From Cytophagaceae bacterium (lineage in GTDB: Bacteria; Bacteroidota; Bacteroidia; Cytophagales; Flexibacteraceae), in contig CANHWS010000011.1 of the NCBI GenBank assembly GCA_947464365.1, positions 1 to 25,008 on the forward strand: 25,008 bases of DNA, given 5' to 3'. The notes beneath the pieces were generated by a model. That model made no database searches. It was not told where the DNA came from and was given only the letters and a program-made list of their open reading frames with translations. Shown here in pieces: positions 15,343-23,097 of the stretch (position 1 is its first letter; each line of letters begins with the position of its first letter). Made by a program: the position numbers and the translations under genes.

Positions 15343-16404
15343 CTAGTGTGCAGTCCGTGTGACCCAAGCCTGGTGGATTTCTTCGAAGGTGGTACGGAGA
15401 TCCTTCGTGATGTCCCAGTTAGGGAAGTGGGCACGCATCTTGTCCAAATCGCTGTAGTAGCAGATATGATCACCAATGCGGTTGGTTTCGTTATAGGTAT
15501 AGACCATTGGCTTGCCCGAGATGTCCTCGATGAGCTTGAAGGCCTCCAAGATTGAGATGCTGTTGGCTTTACCACCACCGATGTTATAAACCTCGGCAAC
15601 ACGAGGGGTCTCGATAAAGGCCTCTACAAAACGGGCCACATCTAAGCTGTGGATATTGTCGCGCACTTGTTTGCCTTTGTATCCGAAGACGGTATAGCTA
15701 CGCCCCTCAAGGTTACACCTGATGAGGTAACTAAGGAAACCATGGAGCTCAACACCTGTGTGGTTTGGCCCTGTAAGGCACCCACCACGAAGACAGGCTG
15801 TGGGCATATTAAAGTAGCGGCCATACTCCTGGACCATCACATCAGCAGCAACCTTGCTAGCACCAAACAGACTGTGTTTACATTGGTCGATCCGGAAAGT
15901 CTCGGGGATGCCGTTGCTATAGGTTGGGTCGGCATATTCCCAGCGGGTCTCGAGCTCGTCCATCTTGATCTCGTTTGGCGCGTCGCCATAGACCTTGTTA
16001 GTACTCATGTGGACGAAAGGTGACTCAGGACAAGCACGGCGGACAGCCTCAAGCAGATTGAGTGTACCAACGGCATTGGTATCAAAGTCATCAAACGGAA
16101 TGGCCGCAGCACGGTCATGGCTCGGCTGAGCAGCTGTATGGACAATGGCATCTGGCTTTAGTTGCGCAATCAGGTCCAGCACACCCTGCCGATCACGAAT
16201 GTCAACCTCGTGGTGCACAAAGCCATTGAGTGTGCTCTGGAGACGTTGTTGGTTCCAGCGGGTGTCACCTTGGGCGCCAAAGAAGACGGCCCGTTGGTTG
16301 TTATCAACCCCATGTATCTGCCAGCCACGCTCAGCAAAATACACACACACTTCTGATCCTATTAGGCCTGATGAGCCCGTCACGAGTACTTTTTTCTGCG
16401 ACAT
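15343..16404 (-). CDS. NAD-dependent sugar epimerase (SDR), CDP-paratose 2-epimerase-like
   Basis: A 353-residue protein from the ATG at 16404. The N-terminus KKVLVTGSSGLIGSEVCVYF holds the GxxGxxG dinucleotide-binding loop (10-16). MSTNKVYGDAPNE (about 133-145) matches the SDR strand with the conserved Ser/Thr. The segment CKHSLFGASKVAADVMVQEY gives Phe180 where most members have the catalytic Tyr of YxxxK, with Lys184 kept. The middle part (GCLTGPNHTGVELHGFLSYL, then GKQVRDNIHSLDVARF) is close to enzymes annotated as CDP-paratose/tyvelose 2-epimerases. Those act on nucleotide sugars for surface polysaccharide. From memory, relatives share the Phe, but I could not check this. It is divergent from a glycosyltransferase gene 185 bases away, supporting a glycan role. 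The exact substrate is unsure. Confidence 0.78.
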   Translation of the reverse strand: MSQKKVLVTGSSGLIGSEVCVYFAERGWQIHGVDNNQRAVFFGAQGDTRWNQQRLQSTLNGFVHHEVDIRDRQGVLDLIAQLKPDAIVHTAAQPSHDRAAAIPFDDFDTNAVGTLNLLEAVRRACPESPFVHMSTNKVYGDAPNEIKMDELETRWEYADPTYSNGIPETFRIDQCKHSLFGASKVAADVMVQEYGRYFNMPTACLRGGCLTGPNHTGVELHGFLSYLIRCNLEGRSYTVFGYKGKQVRDNIHSLDVARFVEAFIETPRVAEVYNIGGGKANSISILEAFKLIEDISGKPMVYTYNETNRIGDHICYYSDLDKMRAHFPNWDITKDLRTTFEEIHQAWVTRTAH

Positions 16405-16470
16405 AGTTGAGTTTTTTGGGGTCAGCCTGCGCCAACCATCAAGGTCGATTTCTGGTCTGGAAATCTGGTG

Positions 16471-16478
16471 CAAATATA
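16471..16478 (-). promoter_or_regulatory. Possible -7 element for the epimerase gene
   Basis: The minus strand reads TATATTTG here, matching the Bacteroidota TAnnTTTG -7 element, about 67 bases before the epimerase ATG. A good -33 TTTG at the usual distance is not evident, so support is partial. The 185-base gap 16405-16589 must also hold the promoter of the divergent glycosyltransferase. Confidence 0.35.
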
Positions 16479-16589
16479 GGCAAAACTAGGTACTCCGCAC
16501 TTTGGGCCATAGCTCAGCAAAGCATATATTGGCCTCTTTGTTTGGACCCTTAGTAGGTTCGGGCGCCGTTCTTTAGCAAATTTGCAACC

Positions 16590-17807
16590 ATGACAAACCG
16601 CAAAGGCAACCTCATCCTGATAAGCAACGTCCAGGCAGACAATATTTTTGCGGGCGGCGCCATCATCCGCAAGATCCTCGATATACTCCCTCAGGACCTT
16701 GCCATTAAGTGGTTTTATCCCCAAATAGGCACTGCCAAGCAAGAGTATCTGGGTTCGCTCACTACACGCGGTATCCAGTTATATCCTAAACAAAACAAGG
16801 TCTATGACCAGCCTTTAGCCGATTGGGTAAAGCGTTATATCCGGCCCTCGATAGCTTGGCGGATGCGAATTGCTGGGCAGAAATCGTACCTCAAACAATG
16901 GGTAAAGGCATGGGCCAAGGAGATCATTAAAGAAGTTGGCCCTGATGATGTACTCTGGATCGTGATGCAAAACGAGTCAGTCTATCTGGCCGAAATCCTC
17001 TTGCGACAGGTACCGAACAAGGTCCACCTAACGTTCCATGACGATTGCCGGTTTGACTTTTTCGACCCTGACAACTTTGGTGTCAACACCGAAGCCCTGC
17101 GCTACGTCATAAGCCGTGCCAGCTCTGCAGATGTGATTGGCCATAACCTACGGGCCGAGTTCAAATCTACCTTTGGTCTTGAGAGCTTTATTTTCCGCCG
17201 CGGATTTGCACCCGGAACCATTAAAGTGCTCGCCCCAACGGCGAAAGACACCTACAACTTACTATTTGTCGGTAGTTCGCACTCTGACAAAAGCTGGCAT
17301 GTTGCACTTACTCAACTCCAGAAGCTGAGCCCGCTGAAGTTTCGCATCCATTGTTTCGGTCATACCGGTAGCTGGTTGCCGGGTGTTGATGCTTGGCGTG
17401 CCAGTAGTTCCATCGATAATGTAACTTTTCTGGACGGAGGTGTTGTGCCAGAGGCCCAGCTGATGGCACGTAAACACGAGTTTGACTTTGCCATCTTCCT
17501 GTGGGACCATTTCGAGTTCAAATCTGCCTGGATGAAGTTCAGCGTCAGCACTAAGCTAACGACCTATCTGGGTGCAGGCTTGCCGATGGTAGCCCTGATC
17601 AGCCCCGATAACGAAGCCCACAACATGTTTGGCGCTGGTGTAGGCTATGACCTCTACCAGGCCTCAGCCGCAACATTCAACAGTTTTGTGCAGACGCCTG
17701 ACATGCAGGCCAAATTTGATACCTACATCAACCATGCATTCAACGAGGTAGCCTTTAATGCTGATTTCCTCAATGCCAAAGCCTTCGAATCCCTTCGGCT
17801 TAACTAG
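16590..17807 (+). CDS. GT-B-like glycosyltransferase
   Basis: A 405-residue protein from the ATG at 16590. No signal peptide or membrane helix is clear. The N-terminal half starts NLILISNVQADNIFAGGAII, a strand and glycine-rich turn like those of GT-B enzymes, and continues to about residue 200 (ISRASSADVIGHNLRAEF). The C-terminal half has YNLLFVGSSHSDKSWH (about 215-230), the first strand of the donor domain, and near 310-335 FSVSTKLTTYLGAGLPMVAL, which resembles the conserved [S]xK(L)xxYLxAGxP motif that contacts the nucleotide sugar. The family is not one I can name; it may be a diverged GT4-type enzyme. It is divergent from the epimerase gene and may use the same sugar. Its stop codon directly adjoins that of the next, opposite-strand gene. 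Confidence 0.68.
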   Translation: MTNRKGNLILISNVQADNIFAGGAIIRKILDILPQDLAIKWFYPQIGTAKQEYLGSLTTRGIQLYPKQNKVYDQPLADWVKRYIRPSIAWRMRIAGQKSYLKQWVKAWAKEIIKEVGPDDVLWIVMQNESVYLAEILLRQVPNKVHLTFHDDCRFDFFDPDNFGVNTEALRYVISRASSADVIGHNLRAEFKSTFGLESFIFRRGFAPGTIKVLAPTAKDTYNLLFVGSSHSDKSWHVALTQLQKLSPLKFRIHCFGHTGSWLPGVDAWRASSSIDNVTFLDGGVVPEAQLMARKHEFDFAIFLWDHFEFKSAWMKFSVSTKLTTYLGAGLPMVALISPDNEAHNMFGAGVGYDLYQASAATFNSFVQTPDMQAKFDTYINHAFNEVAFNADFLNAKAFESLRLN

Positions 17808-19169
17808 TTAATCAAGCACTACCTTCTGAGGTTTACCTAAACCAAATAAGGTGTAAAGTCCTCGCGGCAAGGCCTCGATATCTAGTCGTACACTTGTGCC
17901 TTGGTCATCAATCCGAACTGGATAGGTGCGACCATCTGTGGCCATCATCATGACTGGTCCAGCCAATGCCGGGATCGGTTTCGCTACCTTGAGGTACTTC
18001 CCGGAGGCTGGATTAGGCCAAATTTTGCTTGATCCGCTTTCTGCCACCTTTGGGACTAAACTGACAATGGTCCCGAAGCCCCAAAAGTGATAATTGGCCC
18101 ACGCTGCTGCCATCTCGGCATCAAAGTGGAAATAAGTACCCGCTAGGCTATCCTGAGGCCAATGCGCTACAGGACGCATAAACCGCTGCCCCAAAGTGGG
18201 CTGATTGCCTGCCATAATGTAGTTGAGGTTCGTATCGCTGACGTAACAAGTAGGCAAGGCATTGTTGACAGGCCTTAACTGCAGCGGCCCATGGATGGAT
18301 CCCGTGTCCGGTAGGCGGTATCGGCAGGCTTTGCTGATGTAGAGCGCCATCACCTCCCATGTCCTGATGTTCCAGTTAGTATGGGCACCTCCCCGATCGA
18401 CATATTGGCTAAAAGGCCATTGGACTTGGTCAGTACGGTATTTGGTGATCGAATCACGGACAGACCACCACTGGATTTCACGAGAAACCCCTGGTGGAAT
18501 GACTCCACTAGGGCCAGGACCATACTCCTCATACTGCCCGTTGACAGCCATCAGTGGGACATCAGCCATGGCCGCCCAACGATTGCGGGGCAACCAAAGG
18601 GGCGGGGCAATTTTGCCACTTTTGTAGGTGATAGCCCCGATACTGCGCTCAGGTTTCCACCACGGAATGTTATAGGTCAGGATACCACCCGTACTATGAC
18701 CGACCGTAAACCATGGGGCATATTGATACTCGGGATGGCCAGAGCTCAACGCAATCCGATTAAGCACTTTCTGGAGTAGGGTATCATGCCCTTTGGTCGT
18801 GTCAAAGACACTGAAGGGGGCCCTGTTGATATAAACGATGCCGATGCCTACCGTATCCACCATAGTTCGGCAGGGGATGCTGACCAAGAACAATCGCTCG
18901 GACAAAGTGTAAGGCGATAGAATAAACCCACGCGCCACAACAGTATTTGCCGGGTGGTAGAGGTTGTACCGAATGCTATCCCACCGAAAGCCACCGCCCG
19001 AAACGGCCCGCTTGTACATCATGGTGTCAGATAATGTCCACTGACCTTGCGGAGGTTGGGCGAAAGCTGATTGAGCAATCATCAAAAGCACCACAATGAA
19101 GCCCCAATGCCCCCAACTGACCTTGCAGCGATACTTTAACCGTCTTTCACTTTTCAATTTTGCCTTCAT
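17808..19169 (-). CDS. Secreted alpha/beta-hydrolase-like protein with T9SS sorting domain
   Basis: A 453-residue protein from the ATG at 19169. A long basic N-region (1-20) precedes a hydrophobic segment, and the signal probably ends at AFA-Q (37/38). Residues about 155-162 read TVGHSTGG, the nucleophile elbow G-x-S-x-G with Ser159. GGAHTNW puts a possible catalytic His at 263. Acidic candidates lie between them (for example ADVPLMAVNGQYEEYG, which follows the strand that precedes the acid in this fold). The last 80 residues (KIWPNPASGK to KVVLD) resemble a type A sorting domain: PNP, then MATDGRTY, then LPRGLYTLFG. It is probably a secreted esterase- or peptidase-like enzyme of unknown substrate. 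It converges directly on the upstream glycosyltransferase with no gap. The region 19170-19441 behind it holds no further gene. Confidence 0.75.
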   Translation of the reverse strand: MKAKLKSERRLKYRCKVSWGHWGFIVVLLMIAQSAFAQPPQGQWTLSDTMMYKRAVSGGGFRWDSIRYNLYHPANTVVARGFILSPYTLSERLFLVSIPCRTMVDTVGIGIVYINRAPFSVFDTTKGHDTLLQKVLNRIALSSGHPEYQYAPWFTVGHSTGGILTYNIPWWKPERSIGAITYKSGKIAPPLWLPRNRWAAMADVPLMAVNGQYEEYGPGPSGVIPPGVSREIQWWSVRDSITKYRTDQVQWPFSQYVDRGGAHTNWNIRTWEVMALYISKACRYRLPDTGSIHGPLQLRPVNNALPTCYVSDTNLNYIMAGNQPTLGQRFMRPVAHWPQDSLAGTYFHFDAEMAAAWANYHFWGFGTIVSLVPKVAESGSSKIWPNPASGKYLKVAKPIPALAGPVMMMATDGRTYPVRIDDQGTSVRLDIEALPRGLYTLFGLGKPQKVVLD

Positions 19170-19380
19170 AATAGCGTTTTCTGATCTGGGAAAGGCATGG
19201 TTAGGACTGCTGTGTTCTGCTGAGCTTCAGGTGACGCGTCATCTAAAGTGCCCTAGTCTCACGCAATGTAACCGTCCTTGTTTTCCTCAAGTCCCACAAA
19301 ATACAAAATCTGGCATGGCATTGCAACCTACCAGACCCAAATACACAGTGAAACCCACGCAACACAAACCGAAAACAGAC

Positions 19381-19412
19381 AAGCCCTACCAACATTGCTG
19401 TCGATAGGGCTT
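19381..19412 (-). terminator. Probable terminator of the UDP-glucuronate decarboxylase gene
   Basis: AAGCCCTA (19381-19388) and TAGGGCTT (19405-19412) form an 8-bp stem with a 16-base loop, about 30 bases beyond the decarboxylase stop. On the minus strand it is followed by GTCTGTTTTC, a modest T-rich stretch. The loop is large for an efficient terminator. Confidence 0.55.
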
Positions 19413-19441
19413 ATGAGAATGACTTGACGGACTTTGGAAAA

Positions 19442-20395
19442 CTATTTGAGTTTACCTTCGGCAGCCAGTTGTTTTTTGAAGTATTCGTACGTGATTTTGA
19501 GACCCTCCGCACGGTTAACCTTAGGCTCCCAGCCCAAGATCTCCTTAGCACGGGTGATGTCTGGTTTGCGCTGCTTCGGATCGTCCTTCGGTAATGGGTG
19601 ATAGACGATTTTTTGGCTAGTACCTGTTAGTTTGATGATCTCCTCGGCAAACTCGAGCAAGGTGATCTCAGCAGGGTTACCAACATTGACCGGAAAGGCG
19701 TAGTCGCTCAGCAACAAACGATAGATACCCTCGATTAGGTCATCGACGTAAGTGAAGCTGCGGGTTTGGGATCCGTCGCCAAAAACAGTCAGGTCCTGAC
19801 CGGTAAGGGCTTGGCTCATGAACGCTGGCAACGCTCTGCCGTCATCCAGACGCATACGTGGGCCATAGGTATTAAAGATCCGGACGATACGGGTCTCGAG
19901 GCCATGGTAAGTATGGTAGGCCATCGTGATGGCTTCCTGGAAACGTTTCGCTTCGTCATATACCCCGCGCGGACCAATTGGGTTCACATTGCCCCAATAG
20001 TCTTCGTTCTGCGGGTGCACTTGCGGATCGCCATAGACCTCACTTGTACTCGCGATGAGCATGCGTGCCTTTTTGGCTTTGGCAAGGCCTAGCAGATTGT
20101 GCGTACCTAACGAACCTACCTTCAGGGTCTGAATCGGGATCTTGAGGTAGTCGATTGGGCTGGCAGGGCTAGCAAAGTGAAGGATGTAGTCCAGATGACC
20201 AGGAACATGGACAAACTTGCTCACGTCATGGTTATAGAACTCAAACTGCTTGAGGTGAAACAGGTGCTCGATGTTAGCCAGCGAGCCTGTTATCAGGTTA
20301 TCCATGCCGATGACATGGTAGCCCTCATTAATAAATCGATCACACAGATGTGACCCTAGGAACCCGGCTGCACCGGTTATCAAGACTCTTTTCAC
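19442..20395 (-). CDS. UDP-glucuronate decarboxylase (UDP-xylose synthase)
   Basis: A 317-residue protein beginning with a GTG at 20395; no ATG lies near. VLITGAAGFLGSHLCDRF (4-21) is the NAD-binding loop. Residues 116-123 STSEVYGD carry the Ser/Thr and the Glu typical of decarboxylating members. GPRGVYDEAKRFQEA holds the Tyr146-Lys150 pair, with RIFNTYGPRMRLDDGR after it. KDDPKQRKPDITRAKEILGW ends the substrate-binding region with Arg276. This set (Glu, YxxxK, late Arg) distinguishes UDP-glucuronate decarboxylase from plain epimerases. The enzyme turns UDP-glucuronate into UDP-xylose with bound NAD, in the cytosol, supplying glycan synthesis. It is the third sugar-related gene in the right part of the window. 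The 284-base gap upstream to the PorG-like gene contains both promoters but no clear consensus element. Confidence 0.9.
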   Translation of the reverse strand: MKRVLITGAAGFLGSHLCDRFINEGYHVIGMDNLITGSLANIEHLFHLKQFEFYNHDVSKFVHVPGHLDYILHFASPASPIDYLKIPIQTLKVGSLGTHNLLGLAKAKKARMLIASTSEVYGDPQVHPQNEDYWGNVNPIGPRGVYDEAKRFQEAITMAYHTYHGLETRIVRIFNTYGPRMRLDDGRALPAFMSQALTGQDLTVFGDGSQTRSFTYVDDLIEGIYRLLLSDYAFPVNVGNPAEITLLEFAEEIIKLTGTSQKIVYHPLPKDDPKQRKPDITRAKEILGWEPKVNRAEGLKITYEYFKKQLAAEGKLK

Positions 20396-20679
20396 TAGCT
20401 TAGACTGAGGTGGTTTGCATCTCTATTACGTAGGCAAAGTTGGTCAAAAATCGGATAAGACCGACCCCAAGACCAAACTTTTGGCCTTCATGCACTTGTT
20501 TTGCTACACATCACACGCCGATTTACTGTAATATTGCCAATAGGTCAGCGTTATAGTGCTGGTTACAATCGTGCCTAATCAGGATACCAGTAACCTAAAC
20601 CCTAGTTTGGCCCTATAACCAACAGATCTAGGTATTAGGTACCTACCGATTAGCCTAATTAGCACGCAATTTCCTTCGC

Positions 20680-21432
20680 ATGACCTACAACCGTAGCAAA
20701 AGATCCCTCCTACCCTTCCAGACAGTCCTGATAGTATTAGGACTGATGGCCACCATGACAAACAAGTCAATGGCCCAGTTTTATGAAGTTGGAGGCGGTC
20801 TAGGTACGTTTTTGTACCAAGGGGAACTCGCTGCCACCTACAACCCGACCTATGCAAGCCCAGCCGCCAAGGCCATGATTAGGTTCAACCTCAATACCGC
20901 CTCCGTGCTCAATATCTCCCTGATGGCAGGCACCATCAAGGGCAATGCCACGGACCAGTCCAACCGCATGGTCAAGAATTTTAACCAAAGCTCTTTCAGC
21001 AGCCCCTTGGTTGAGCTCAGCACTACTTACGAGTATAACTTTTTCGACTACCGTAAGTACAAAAGCCGCCGTCGAGGTACACCTTACATCATGGGAGGGT
21101 TTGCCGGTTTCTTGTTCTTTCCTAACCCTGTCGAACCAAACGGCAAAGTCAGTCCAGTGCAGGTCTCAGTCCCGTTTGGCGTTGGATACAAATACGCGCT
21201 GACGCGTACACTTAACTTAGGTGCCGAGGCTACGTTCCGCAAAACGTTCACTAGCTACCTAGATAACAGTGCCGACTTCATCCCGAACGACCCGAATACC
21301 CAGCAATTCAACCGCAAAGGAGATCCACCGCAAAGGGGCTATAAGCTCAACAACGACTGGTATATGTTCGCAGGTGTAACACTGACTTACACATTCTACT
21401 CAGTGCCGTGCCCTTTCCCAGAGTATTGGTAG
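20680..21432 (+). CDS. PorG-like (DUF6089) outer-membrane protein
   Basis: A 250-residue protein from the ATG at 20680. A signal peptide spans about 1-33 (SLLPFQTVLIVLGLMAT, then NKSMAQ). The mature part starts FYEVGGGLGTFLYQGEL, the opening strand of the DUF6089 family. Alternating hydrophobic and polar residues continue through probable barrel strands, for example PLVELSTTYEYNFFDYR and VSVPFGVGYKYALTRTLNLG. It closes with NDWYMFAGVTLTYTFYSVPC and a short tail. This family includes PorG, an outer-membrane beta-barrel of the type IX secretion machinery. The four T9SS cargo genes in the window make that role plausible, though DUF6089 members have other uses. The next gene starts 50 bases downstream on the same strand, possibly in the same transcript. 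Confidence 0.8.
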   Translation: MTYNRSKRSLLPFQTVLIVLGLMATMTNKSMAQFYEVGGGLGTFLYQGELAATYNPTYASPAAKAMIRFNLNTASVLNISLMAGTIKGNATDQSNRMVKNFNQSSFSSPLVELSTTYEYNFFDYRKYKSRRRGTPYIMGGFAGFLFFPNPVEPNGKVSPVQVSVPFGVGYKYALTRTLNLGAEATFRKTFTSYLDNSADFIPNDPNTQQFNRKGDPPQRGYKLNNDWYMFAGVTLTYTFYSVPCPFPEYW

Positions 21433-21482
21433 GCCCTGACTTCGTATCCTGAAATTGGCTAAAGCAGGCAGCTTCTGCCCCT

Positions 21483-22988
21483 ATGCCCCAGCCTAGCATG
21501 GTCCCCCAGAAAAACAACCGCAATACCCTTTTTGACCTAGTCCAAAGGCTGAGCACAGCAGAGTGTAGAGCCTTCAGCAAAGGGCAGCAATCTACCAATG
21601 GGGCCGAAGAGTCCTTGGCCTATCTCCAGCTATTTCAGTTGGTAAGGGGCGCAAACAAAGCCGATGATGAAAAATGGCGGGCACAGCTTGGCCTAGACAA
21701 GGACGGATACCGGCAGCTCAAGAAGTATCTGACAGACAAATTGGTTAACTCCTTAGCAAACCAGCAGGAAATCAGCCCGCGGGTGGAGATCACCCGTCTT
21801 ATCAGTCATGCGGAGGTCTTTTACCTTCGTGGCTTACTTAGCCAAGCGCTAGTAGCACTTCACCAAGCAGATGACATTGCCTCTACCTACGAATTTGTAG
21901 AAGAGCGTGTCGCTATCCAGGAGTGGCTCATGAAGGTTCACCTCCATAATGGTGATCTCGAAGCAGCCGACCAGTCCTTACGTTTGGGCCAATATGTCAT
22001 CCAGCAACTAGCCCAACTCAAGGAATTGCAAGGACTACACTTGCAACTCCAGCTAATCGAGCGCACTATTCTGGCGTCGTTTTCAGCCCAAGATAGTGGG
22101 GTCAGAACACCACAAGAGGCTGTCAAGCGTCTATTGGCTAGCCCCTCGCTAACAAAAGGAGACACCATGATTACGGTCAGGGCCAAAATCATCCAGTCTG
22201 CCATCCAGAGCATTGGCCTCAGGTTGCAAGGGCATTATGAGCAAAGCCTAGTCTGGCTGCAACAGCTGATGGACACCTTGCAACAGAACCAAGAGGTACG
22301 GCTTAGCAACCCAAATTTGGTTATCGATAGTTACCGAAATATCGGCCTGACTTACCTAGCACTAGGCCAAGGACTACAACTGGACACCCTGTTAAATCAG
22401 CTGCGACAACAACGCTTTCTGTCTCGTGGGCAGAACCAGAAACTACAACTTTTGGTCGGTCGGCTCTCGATCAGTCAGCTCCTATCCCAAGGTGCCCACC
22501 ACAATGCCGCCGAGGAGGCCACTCATCTGGAAAGCCAGCTAAAGGACTTTCACCTTGACCCAGCCTTTGGCACCGATGTAGCCTATACCATCGCCCAAGC
22601 CTACGTGATGGCTGGCAGAAATAGCGATGCCATCAGGATGCTGGCAGACCTCATCAACGGAAGTAACATCTATGGCAAGCTCCCAGAATACGAATACTCT
22701 GTACGCCTGATGGAACTCGCTGTCCATGCTGACATAGGGGATAAAACTTTTGTAGCCAGCAAACTCCGGAGTCTACAACACTTCCTGAAAACCAGCGGAC
22801 TAACGACAGGAACAGACACAATAGATTACGGGTTTTTCCTGAAGCTGGCACGTGCCCGCACAGCTGCAGAAAGGCAAAGCATTAAATCGGCATTTGTCCA
22901 GACGCAAATACCCAATACATCTAATGCAATGGATAGCTTTGGGTATCAGTTTGATTTGTTAGGGTGGGTTAGGCGGTTGGTCCATTGA
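21483..22988 (+). CDS. Helical-repeat (TPR-like) protein, hypothetical
   Basis: A 501-residue protein from the ATG at 21483; an ATG at 21501 is also possible. No signal peptide or membrane helix is seen, so it is probably cytoplasmic. The N-terminus (LFDLVQRLSTAECRAFSK, then YLQLFQLV, then LDKDGYRQLKKYLTDKLVNSL) resembles the start of a widespread Bacteroidota family of about 500-residue helical proteins with no known function. From about 105 on, pairs of amphipathic helices with small residues at turns (FYLRGLLSQALVALHQADDI, TYLALGQGLQ, AQAYVMAGRNSDAI) look like tetratricopeptide-type repeats. It follows the PorG-like gene after 50 bases with no terminator between, and ends at a bidirectional terminator. 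A scaffolding or regulatory role is possible but nothing shows it. Confidence 0.65.
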   Translation: MPQPSMVPQKNNRNTLFDLVQRLSTAECRAFSKGQQSTNGAEESLAYLQLFQLVRGANKADDEKWRAQLGLDKDGYRQLKKYLTDKLVNSLANQQEISPRVEITRLISHAEVFYLRGLLSQALVALHQADDIASTYEFVEERVAIQEWLMKVHLHNGDLEAADQSLRLGQYVIQQLAQLKELQGLHLQLQLIERTILASFSAQDSGVRTPQEAVKRLLASPSLTKGDTMITVRAKIIQSAIQSIGLRLQGHYEQSLVWLQQLMDTLQQNQEVRLSNPNLVIDSYRNIGLTYLALGQGLQLDTLLNQLRQQRFLSRGQNQKLQLLVGRLSISQLLSQGAHHNAAEEATHLESQLKDFHLDPAFGTDVAYTIAQAYVMAGRNSDAIRMLADLINGSNIYGKLPEYEYSVRLMELAVHADIGDKTFVASKLRSLQHFLKTSGLTTGTDTIDYGFFLKLARARTAAERQSIKSAFVQTQIPNTSNAMDSFGYQFDLLGWVRRLVH

Positions 22989-23035
22989 CCAAAATCAACA
23001 ACAATTCTTGATGGGTATTCAAGTCACCCCCACAA

Positions 23036-23067
23036 AAAACGCCACCCTATCACTAAGGTGGCGTTTT
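23036..23067. terminator. Bidirectional terminator between convergent genes
   Basis: AAAACGCCACC (23036-23046) pairs with GGTGGCGTTTT (23057-23067), 11 bp with a ten-base loop, flanked by an A run on the left and a T run on the right. It lies 47 bases past the helical-repeat gene stop and 30 bases before the stop of the minus-strand cargo gene, so it can serve both. Confidence 0.88.
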
Positions 23068-23097
23068 GTATTGGTCCGGAGACCACTGATAGCAAGA

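Noticed and set aside
23036..23069. CRISPR-like or repeat element at the inverted repeat
   Set aside because: It is a single 11-bp hairpin between two convergent stop codons, better explained as a terminator; no repeated units occur.
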